A stretch of DNA of 64,000 bases from Symsagittifera roscoffensis (lineage: Eukaryota; Xenacoelomorpha; Acoela; Convolutidae), in the NCBI RefSeq assembly GCF_963678635.1, contig NC_087069.1, positions 40,819,883 through 40,883,882 of the forward strand, given 5' to 3'. The position numbers and the translations under genes were made by a program. The notes under the pieces are model-generated. The model saw nothing but the letters and a program-made list of their open reading frames with translations, searched no databases and was not told where the DNA came from. Of this stretch, positions 55,494 through 64,000 are shown one piece after another (within the stretch, counting starts at the first letter, position 1; each line of letters begins with the position of its first letter).

Positions 55494-58110
55494 TTGAATA
55501 CTTTAACGGCATATATGAGAGAAATCTTGAGAATCCCGGCGTGGAAGGGGAGCTTCGAGTTGGTGAAAAAGGAGCTAGAAATGGCTCTGGAGAAAAAAAT
55601 TTTGGCCACCGTCGTCCCCGAGTTCCCGACAGTCAGGAGAATGACCCTGGGGATGAATAGCCCTCTGGTAGTCCCAACCTTGGACGCCTGAGCTGCAGTG
55701 GAAAAGCAGCAGAGGGAGTTCACCGATGGCTGAGATCCCGTGTTTGTCGGATATACAGCATCCGTTTATTTCCATACGTGCGACATCAACATAAACTCGT
55801 GGACAACACAAGCAAAAAAGATGAGGGGCTCAATGCCTCCAAAGTTCGAAGTTCGGGACATCTTGAGAACGCTCGATCAAGCGGATCTGGGGAACATGCT
55901 GCCGGTTTGGGACGATGGAAGAATGATTGTGGAGGAAGGACACATAGCCTTGAAAGATGAAATGAAGTTCGCCACGAGAAAGTACCGGGCGCCCTACGGA
56001 CTAGAGCAAGTGGAAATGAAGCAAGAAGAGAAAGAGCTGGACGCAGCGGGCTCCTTGTATGTAGCCCTGACGAAATACAAAAAACAGGACCCAGCTACAC
56101 CCTCACCTCTGTCAGTGGGCACCCCTGGAGATAAGAGAAAGGGTCCCGTGGAGACGAGGTTTAGAGATGTGCTTGAGAGAAGGCGAGCTGAGTCAGAAGG
56201 GGAGAGCATGGATGAGACTCTCAGTGAAGCAGGAGAAGAGATGGAGGTGGGGAATACACCTGAGCCGAAACCAGCGGAGAAGGATTTTACCACTCAGGAA
56301 CTGCTGCAAGACTTGAGTGAAGACGATTGGTCGAACACGGCTACACCACCCCTGACGTCATCCCCTCGCAAAAACCTGGAGCTACCCTTGAGCAGCGAGA
56401 CCTCCAAAATGGGGATGATTCTCTTGAGTGCCAAAGAGAGTAACAAGAATACCTTCGAGGGCAATAAATGGATACTCTTGAGTACGCTGGATGAGAAGAT
56501 GTTGCTAGAATTCTTGAGTGAATTTAACCAGAAAGCAGGGACCGAAGCAACCCTGGAGAGTTTCAAAGAAGAACTGTGGGACACAGTGGTGAAGTTCGGG
56601 GAACCAATTCTGATGGGCACCGTACTGGATGAAAAGGCGAGAAAGGAGTTGTTGGACAAGAGGATTAAGCTGCGTGAAACAGAGCAGAAAACCAAAGAGG
56701 ATGAATGTAAAGACAGCTCTACTCTGAAACAAAAAATTGACGATAAAATGATTAAAGTTAAAGGGGAGGATAAGCTTAAGACTAGTAATATGATTAAAGA
56801 TATTAATATCCTTAAGGCTCGAGAAGGGGAGAGGCAAGATTCGGAAGGGTTGGACCGGGACAAAAAGGTCGAATCAGTAAGTATAGTGACGACGCCCCCA
56901 AGCAAAGGTGTGAAGTCTCGAAAGAGGAAAAGGGAAGAAGAGGAGTTGAGTAGCCCGTCGGCGGATGCTGTCTCTGAGAAGAATTTGAGGGAGACTGCTC
57001 CCATGATTCTAGCGCGATGGAAGACTGCGGCCTACAAGAGTGGCTCCGAACCAAGGAGGCTAGCCGAAGTGGTGATAGATATAGAGGTCTCGACAAGTCT
57101 GGCAACGGAAGAAGATTTGAAACCTCAGAAGGCAAGCTCGAAAAAGGGTTCGACGAACGGACAAACATGGTAAGTGGATGTTGGCAAAGAATGGATCTCG
57201 AGCGAGCATCAGGCTATTGGAAAACAAGTGACCAGCGACCCTTTTGAGAAAAACGCGACGAGAAATACGGCTCGACCTTGGTGGGTGGCCCTGGAGACAA
57301 TGAAGGAACTGGAGGAGTGTCTGAAAAAGCTCGATCGTCGAGTGTCCCGCAAGCGTCGCAATTGGGCTACTCAACAAAAAGCCGAGGTCAACAAGTTAGA
57401 ATTGGGAAGTCAGCTGAAGCGAACTTGGCAGAGCTTGTTGCATCATTACTCGAGGAGGCGATGAGAACACCTTCGTCCGCTTTGCCATTGATGGCAAATC
57501 CCTTCGTTAGAACAGCGGGGCAGCTGACTTTCGCGTGGAGCCTAGTGGGTATAGAATTGAAGGTATTGACCTCACACGATAAATTGAAGTTGGGCAACAA
57601 AAGTCTAGAAGTTTACCAGATGCTGGTACAGCATATCGACAGAGATAATTCCGGTTTGAGTCTGGCGAGAAGGAAAGGTGCCACTTGTTTCTTGAGGTGG
57701 ATAAAGTCTGTAATGACCAATGGTACTGTCCAAGTGGGTCATCAGAAGGCCATGGGGAGCAAAACTATGGAGAGGAGAGTAAGGAAGATGACTCGAGGCA
57801 ATCCCTAGAGAATCATGGGAAACATGATGAAATACGGAGATTCTTCAACAAGAAATTCGAAGAGCGGCATGATGTGCCTCGTAACTTGGCCTCGGCTGAA
57901 GATTACTCGAGACCCAACAAATGGGGAGAATACCAATATGTATCTGGTGTAATGGGGATAGCATACAACCCTTTCTTGGATTCAGAGGCCGGGAGCACCC
58001 ACAGGAATCACGAAGTGACGGAGCTGTTGAAGTTTTAGTTAGAGAAGATAATCGAAATTGATTCAATGGAAAGGGAGAAACTGAGCCTGGACCTGTTACT
58101 TGAGACGACG
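55494..58110 (+). pseudogene. Element C second ORF: acidic/basic region to truncated C-terminal domain
   Basis: Pieces at 55494-55691, 55740-57173, 57174-57464, 57278-57808 and 57685-58038. The long middle piece is Glu/Lys/Ser-rich (LSEDDWSNT, KSRKRKREEEELSS with a nuclear-signal-like basic run) and matches the charge blocks of A rather than its sequence. The later pieces carry DNSGLSLARRKGATCFLRW and YVSGVMGIAYNPF, alike in D. After a TAG at 58036-58038 the frame continues to LLETTP and is cut at 58111 by LTR sequence. The whole Cys/His-rich domain is missing in this copy. Confidence 0.6.
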
Positions 58111-58604
58111 CCCAATTTAGTTTTCTTGAGTGTGTTTTATAATTGTGATGTTGAGGTAAGGAGAGTTTTAGGTTGATCCATCTGAAATGGTTCAAAGTTC
58201 CACTTTCTAATAAAAAGTAACTGTACGGACTGTTCCGACCCTGTTTTTAACGGCGTTCGCGTATTTTGGGTATTTTGATACCTAAGTATGTGGACGTTCT
58301 TATTTTCTAGAGTGGGGGGTATTTTGGTAGTGGCCTTTAAACTGTAACGAGGGTTTTGGTCTCATGTCGCAAGTGAACCGAATTGGCTCCGACCGTTCGG
58401 GGTAGAAAAACACAAGAGATAGTGTCCCTGACTCTTGAGCCAATGGTTATGGGGCCTATTTTTCTTTAATCTCATATGTGACTAAGTAGGCGACTGTTAC
58501 ACAGAGACGGTGAAAAGCATTTAGAGCTGTGTTTAGACGCTTGCCATTCGTTTTAGAACCTAGCTTTATTTTCCGTCGATATGTACTTCCGGGCGAATGT
58601 TTCA
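58111..58604 (+). repeat. Element C 3' LTR fragment
   Basis: It begins at CCCAATTTAGTTTTCTTGAG (identical to 38199 on) and ends CCGGGCGAATGTTTCA, like the A/B LTR end GGGCGAATGTTACA. The first about 287 bp of the LTR, the 3' untranslated region and the last third of the second frame are missing, so a deletion joined coding sequence to LTR. Confidence 0.75.
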
Positions 58605-59271
58605 TACAACAGTCGCTTACCTAGGTCACATTTGAGGTTAAGAGAAATGGGCCCTTTAACGATTGGCTCAAGAGTCAGGGACAAAATCTCTTCTGTTTTT
58701 CCACCTCAAAACGGTCGGAGCCAATTCGGTTCGCTTGCGACATGAGACTAGAACCCGTTACAGCTTAAAGGCTACTACCATAATTTCCCCCCACTCTAGA
58801 AAATAAGAACGTCCCCATACTTAGGTCTCGAAATACCCAAAATACACGAACGCCGTTAAAAACGGGGTCGGAACAATCCGTTAAGGTACTTTTTATTGGA
58901 CAGTGGAACTTTGATCCATTTCAGATGGATCAACCTAAAACTCGCCTTACCTCAACATACTTATCATGAAAAACACTCGGGAAAATTAAATTAGGTACTT
59001 ACATAGCAGCACATTTGAGAATCAGAGAATATTTAAGCTAATTAGTAACTCTAGCATAAATATAATTGAATATAACTCGAGAAGTTTTCTATCAATGAAT
59101 TCCAATCCAGGATGTTTTTAGTTGTCAAAAGAATTTTTGATGTTTTCAGTTGTCGCGAGAAAACTGAGCATGACAGGCTCAATTCGAATTTTTGAAAAAT
59201 TAAACTTTATCCCAAAACCACGTATTTCGTATTCCTCAAGGTCAAACTTCCAGATATGACCGATTGGCACA
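58605..59271 (-). repeat. Element D 3' LTR (667 bp, end truncated)
   Basis: On the minus strand it begins TGTGCCAATCGGTCATATCT at 59271, just after AGTCCGGGAAATA. It runs collinear with the C LTR (GTTGATCCATCTGAAATGGATC, TTTAACGGCGTTCG, CTTGAGCCAATCG) down to GCGACTGTTGTA at 58605. About 100 bp found at the end of the C LTR is absent. With 58111-58604 it forms an inverted repeat of nearly 400 bp per arm. Confidence 0.75.
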
Positions 59272-59704
59272 TATTTCCCGGACTCAAGATCGATGTCCTC
59301 ATTGCGTGCTGTTGTCTGTCAGTGATTCCCCAGAAACCCGAGTGTTGCTCAAGGTACAGTGCCAGTGGTCATTTACAGAAGTTTGCAGCAGACTTAAGTT
59401 TAACTACACCACAAAATTCACAAGCATGTAAAATTTTCACACTACCGCTAAACAGCAATCAAAATCTGCACACACCTGCACCATTGAATTTTCGCTTTTT
59501 AAGCTAGTAAGTATAAATTTCTTTTGTCCTATTCAATCAGGAAATTGTCAGGCAGCATTTTGATTTATATAATAGATTAATAACAATATCTCATTTGTTA
59601 AAATTTCTTTTTCGTGAAACCAGGTTTCATCCAAGTTCACCCTCGAGCCCCTTTCCTTCCCTCTCAAGACTCAAGACTCTAGAATTTCCCATTGAGCCAC
59701 CTGC
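59272..59704 (-). other. Element D 3' untranslated region
   Basis: AT-rich and without a supported frame. Next to the LTR the minus strand reads GCAATGAGGACATCGATC then GAGTCCGGGAAATA. This is a weaker version of the hairpin plus purine motif of A and B; the GGAC loop is retained, but the stem is imperfect. Confidence 0.5.
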
Positions 59705-62158
59705 TCATCTCGCGTTCTTCGCCTTCGAGGTACCAGACCCAGACGTATTTGACACCGTAATCTGCTTCAACAGTGCCTCTTCATCATCGGAGCTAATCAC
59801 GATCTCTTCCCAGGCTTTCAGCTGTTCATAGGACCGCATCCATTCCCTTTGCTCATGCAATCTCTTTGCTTGGTTGGGCAAACTCTTCACTCTCGACTCT
59901 CGGTTCAAACAGAAGGAATTGTGCAGACTCAGGCTCACGTTCTTCGCCAAGTCTTCCTCCAGTATCGACTCTCTCGCCTTGGTATTGTTTCTTGACACCC
60001 TACCAACTCTTTTCCACCCCGTCGTGATCGCATTTCGATGGGTCAGCAGAGGTCTCCTGAAAGCTTCCGGTCCTATCTCGGCTAGGAACTGTCGATATTC
60101 CTTTCGATATTTCTTCATGTGATCCTTCGTCACCATGTACAACCAGGATGTCAACGTAGCTCGAAACCAAGGAAAGAACCTTATGCGGCTCCATACGTGT
60201 CTGACCTCCATTGGTATGGCGAATACTTTGCATACAGTCTCAAACAACTCAAGTCTCCTGCTGTAATCTATCGCGTATATCGACTCCGCTGTTGGCGTCT
60301 TCGACTCCCGATACTTCGTTACATTTTCCTCCATCCATCGTAGAGCCAGCATCGTCCTAACCACCAAGATAGTCACCTTCTGCTGATGATCGGGCAATTC
60401 TATTGACCGAATTTCTTCCACATCCCATACCAGGCAGAGGTTTGCGTGATCCGGATACCACACCGTTTGTGCCAGACAGTGGCATGGACATTCCCCATGT
60501 GTGAGGTCAATACTCCTAAGGTTGCGCTCTCCCGAGGCTTCTAGGAGAGTTTCAAGTTCCATCATCTTCTCCTGTATCGCATCGTTCTCCTCCATGTTTG
60601 GAGCACCACCCATAGGTTTCCCGATCACGTTTAGTCTCTCGTGGTCACTTGTGTTTTCACTTTCCAAACCCAAAAGTTCTTTACCCCAGATTTCACTCAA
60701 GTCATCCCTCTGTTCTCTCGGCACTGTCCCTCGGATTTTCCTCAACAACCTGTGTGAGTGATTCAACATCCGAGCCAGTCTTACACACCTGGGCACTGAG
60801 AAAGCCTTGTCTATTAATACCCTTTGGCTGGATACCTACACCATCGCCATGTGCAATGAGTAGTGGCTGCCGCATAGGTTGGCCATCACTGACCCCACTA
60901 AGGACTTCGCATTTAGAGGCAGACCATAGGCTTCGCTCATAGGAAACCCCATTTTCGCTTCAAGTCCAACTTTTCAGCTTTTGATGTGTTTCTAGGTTAC
61001 CTGCAACACCCCGGGCCATGACTCCACGCTCAACGCGGTCACCAAGTGGTGTTCAGACTCTAGCCTCTCCAGTGACTGCAGACTGCACATTCTCCATTCT
61101 CGAGAAGAATCCCAGAGCTGATGTTATATTCACCGTGGTACTCGCGTAACACTCAGCCACTATCTGTACTTCACTCTTTTCCCTCTCTGTGATATCTTCA
61201 AACCAAGTGACTAGATCTTCTTTTTGGAAGGACTGTATCCTAACGCATGACCGTCCATCACAGGTGTGCTCGCCATTTCCACACGTCGAATCAAGACAAC
61301 TACCCGATTCCATTTTCTTCAACGAGCCTAGTTTACTCGTCGCTTCGCTTGACTCCTTCACCTGAGGCAAGATCAGCTTGTGCACTATACTCAATGTTGC
61401 CAGATCTTCGTCCTCCACCGGTGCTAACCTCACTCGCTCCGTGACTTCCTCGATCAGGCTCGCATGGGGATGTGGACACCAGGAGGGCCTCAGTAATTTC
61501 CACACCAGTCCCAGATTCGTGACCAACATGCCATTCCCGTTACCCATCTTCAGCTCGACTCTTTTACTTGAGCGCGGTACGCTTATCACCTCTGGTGTTT
61601 TCTCGAGAATCAAACCCAAGCTCGGTCTCTCTCTCTCACTCTCTACTGTGTCTATTTCCAATATCTTCTCTGTCCAAAACTTTAGTAGCTCCGCTACTTC
61701 GTAGTTCATGTGAGCGCCTACGGCTTCCGAGTCCACGAAAGGGTTGTACGCCATCCCCATCACTCCAGACACGTACTGATGTTCTCCCTTCTTATTGGGT
61801 TTCAAGTACTCTTCTGACGAGGCCAAGTTACGGTGTACGTCGTGTCCCTCCTCAAACTTCTTGTTGTAGAATCTCCGTATCTCGTCTAACTTCCTGTGGC
61901 TCTCTAGAGACTGCCTGGAACCATCCTCCTTTTCTATCCCAGTACTCTGGTATACATTCAAGATGACTGCTGAGATCCTCCTTTCCACTGCCTTACTCCA
62001 GATTGCCCTTTGCTGACATGCTAGGATGGTGCTGTCAGTCATCACCGACATTTTCCACCTCAAGAAACAAGTAGCATCTTTCCTCCTTGCCAGGTTCAAG
62101 CCTGAGTTATCCCTAGCAATGTGTTGCATCAATGTCTGATAAATTTCTAGACTTTTTC
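59705..62158 (-). pseudogene. Element D second ORF: C-terminal Cys/His-rich region
   Basis: Two frames, 62132-61053 (359 codons; homology begins slightly upstream) and 60796-59705 (363 codons). A stretch with stops and shifts (61052-60797) separates them. The first has YVSGVMGMAYNPF, PSWCPHPHASL and the C-x9-H-x-C-x4-C set (CLDSTCGNGEHTCDGRSC). The second has CVRLARM, HGECPCHCLAQT (His100, Cys105, His106, Cys107), WDVEE and NVSLSLHNSFC, ending in a Ser/Asp-rich tail. It is the C-subfamily counterpart of 9465-11444, and the comparison defines which Cys and His are invariant. Confidence 0.65.
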
Positions 62159-63532
62159 AAAAGCCGAAAATTGTCTGAAGAAAAAAAAACACCCCGAGCA
62201 CAAATATTCCGGTTCTTTCGTTACGAATGTCGGAACAAAATCAACCTTGTAAAGAGAAATCAACTCAGAGCGTCAAGGGAATATACTACAACCCAAAATT
62301 TTTCAGAAGTCTTTTCATTTTTTATAAATTACTGTATTTCTTGAAACGATTCTTCTGTCTCGAGCAGCAAGACATATTTTTCGTTTTACCCATCACTGAC
62401 CACTCAGTTTAATTTAGATACTAAAATTAAAATAATAGCTAATTCAATCGAGGCGGGGAAAAACAGATGCGAACCACGACCAAAAAATAACGAGCTTTAA
62501 AATGCGAGAATTAAATTAAATAATTTGGTTTTGAAAAAATTCCTCCATAAATGATTACAACTCCCTATCTCAATGTTACCTTACAATGTTTTTACAACTG
62601 CGCCGTAGCGCCTGGCTGTCTCCGAACACCTGCCACCAAAAAAATTCACATTCTATTGAATGGCCAAAGCTGCTAAGTGCTCTTTGTTATGCACAAACTA
62701 ATGCAAGTAATAAGCACAAAATTCGTTATACAAAATATTGTTCATGTTCGAACACATAGGCAAAGCGGAGCTTCGCAACACCGTCAATAAAAATTATGAA
62801 TCTTCAATTTTTAAAACACGGCAGTATAGAAAGATCCTACACGGCGAATTAAAAAACGGAAGAAAAAAGGATCTATTTGCCAGTTTCTTATAAAAATTTT
62901 CTCAAAAGCAAGAAAACTTAGCTCTGAAAAATAAAGGAGATCAAAAGGAATGAAATGCATCAAGTAAATCAACAAAAAGGTCAAAAAACTTATAAATATA
63001 TAGCAAAAAAGATAAATAAAAAAAATGTGAACGAAAAACCAAACAGATGTTTGGAGAGAGATAAAAAGAACCGAAAAACAAACGATTTAAAAAATTTGAA
63101 AGTTTTTCAACTTTTGAATTTTGCAGAAAGTTCTATGAGGTTCAGGAAATTCATAATTTTCTTCAAGTTACATTATTCGGCGAATTAAAGTCCATTTTTG
63201 AAACTAGAAATCATTCCCATTTATCGTAATCTTTTTCTGTTCGATAGTAGATTTTACCTACCTGATCACAGGAAATGAATTGAACTTGAGAAATCAAAAA
63301 CCAAGCCGCGAAAAACCAATCTTGTGCGTGAACAACATTTTTAGACTGTTTCCCGAAACAAAACACGAAAAAAATTAATCACGACCTATATATTTTCGTT
63401 CTTTTGCAAATTAAGTGCTAAATATTTCCAATTTACAAATTAAGATAAATTTTCTAGAACTTCACAAATGAAATTCGGACTCGATTACAGAAAAGCTAGA
63501 ATCTAAAAAATAATAAAACTTTTTTTAACGAT
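62159..63532. other. AT-rich non-coding DNA
   Basis: I see no gene, LTR end or repeat related to the elements here. Long A/T runs and AAAAATTTTC-type words resemble intergenic nematode DNA. Both edges are sharp: D homology stops at 62158 and a C-type copy starts at 63533. Confidence 0.5.
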
Positions 63533-64000
63533 GTGATAGATATAGAGGTCTCGACAAGTCTGGCAACGGAAGAAGATTTGAAACCTCAGAAGGCAAGCTC
63601 GAAAAAGGGTTCGACGAACGGGCAAACATGGTAAGTGGATGTTGGCAAAGAATGGATCTCGAGCGAGCATCAGGCTATTGGAAAACAAGTGACCAGCGAC
63701 CCTTTTGAGAAAAACGCGACGAGAAATACGGCTCGACCTTGGTGGGTGGCCCTAGAGACAATGAAGGAACTGGAGGAGTGTCTGAAAAAGCTCGATCGTC
63801 GAGTGTCCCGCAAGCGTCGCAATTGGGCTACTCAACAAAATGCCGAGGTCAACAAGTTAGAATTGGGAAGTCAGCTGAAGCGAACTTGGCAGAGCTTGTT
63901 GCATCATTACTCGAGGAGGCGATGAGAACACCTTCGTCCGCTTTGCCATTGATGGCAAATCCCTTCGTTAGAACAGCGGGGCAGCTGACTTTCGCGTGGA
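63533..64000 (+). pseudogene. Second copy of element C segment 57072-57539, cut by window end
   Basis: It matches 57072-57539 at offset 6461 with only about three or four differences seen (for example ACAAACATGG/GCAAACATGG and AAAAAGCC/AAAATGCC). It covers the same broken frame (SSEHQAIGKQVTSDPFEKN) including the same lesions, so it is a copy of the decayed sequence, not an independent insertion. It starts abruptly in AT-rich DNA. Confidence 0.85.

Larger units (their letters stand above)
38085..58604 (+). mobile_element. Element C: second-subfamily giant element with clipped LTRs
   Basis: About 20.5 kb. Order: LTR fragment, 2.6-kb leader with repeats, gag from 41028, protease, RT/RNase H, spacer, integrase, Pol tail with macro-like module, splice acceptor, second giant frame from 51128, LTR fragment. 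It follows the same plan as A/B but is diverged in protein and unrelated in leader sequence. It carries many more stops and shifts, a 928-bp tandem duplication, and a deletion that fuses the last third of the second frame to LTR sequence at 58111. It is not functional. Confidence 0.85.
58605..62158 (-). mobile_element. Element D: 3' fragment of a C-subfamily element
   Basis: It contains only the C-terminal third of the second giant frame, the 3' untranslated region and the LTR. Homology to C (KSLEVYQMLVQHI) starts at about 62158 and everything upstream is replaced by unrelated AT-rich DNA. It supplies the Cys/His-rich domain that C lost. Confidence 0.75.

Noticed and set aside
1..62158. Penelope-like Terminon of rotifers, which also carry GDSL esterases
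   Set aside because: Here there are LTRs, a retropepsin, a DDE integrase and a Ty3-type RT, and no GIY-YIG endonuclease was seen.
62159..63532. Host gene in the AT-rich gap
   Set aside because: The only frame above 70 codons is Lys/Asn-rich low-complexity sequence without a domain, intron signals or conservation evidence.

Overview
The window looks like repeat-dense chromosomal DNA from an animal, with no bacterial features. AT-rich spacers, TTTTCAG-type splice acceptors and Cer/Ty3-like LTR retroelements fit a nematode best, but this is a moderate-confidence inference. No host gene could be supported.

Almost everything belongs to one lineage of giant Ty3/gypsy-like LTR retrotransposons, present as four decayed copies in alternating orientation. 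Element A (+, 1-13072) enters the window at integrase and ends in an 884-bp LTR. Element B (-, 37946-14217) is essentially full length, about 23.7 kb, with LTRs of 884 and 768 bp. Element C (+, about 38085-58604) is a second subfamily with clipped LTRs. Element D (-, 62158-58605) is a 3' fragment of the C subfamily. At 63533 a near-identical copy of part of C begins and runs off the window. A meets B tail to tail across a mosaic of LTR fragments (13073-14216). B and C are head to head. C and D meet LTR to LTR at 58604/58605.

Element plan, deduced by comparing copies: LTR, a leader of 2.6-3.3 kb full of repeats and hairpins, then gag-protease-RT-RNase H-integrase. An unusual repeat-bearing spacer lies between RNase H and integrase. 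The Pol C-terminus carries a macro (ADP-ribose-binding) domain-like module. About 450 bp later a conserved splice acceptor precedes a second giant reading frame of roughly 2,900 codons. This occupies the env position but shows no clear signal peptide or membrane anchor. It carries an SGNH/GDSL hydrolase domain, a second degenerate SGNH-like domain, a large unknown region with acidic and basic tracts, and a Cys/His-rich C-terminal domain. All copies are broken by stops, frameshifts and deletions.

The most interesting signals are: (1) the Pol-macro plus SGNH giant-ORF architecture; (2) a 13-base polypurine-tract motif, TTGTCCGGGGAGT, found next to the 3' LTR and repeated inside pol, in two settings behind a hairpin whose arms show compensatory changes; (3) duplicated leader stem-loops with compensatory changes; and (4) alternating, LTR-abutting element order.
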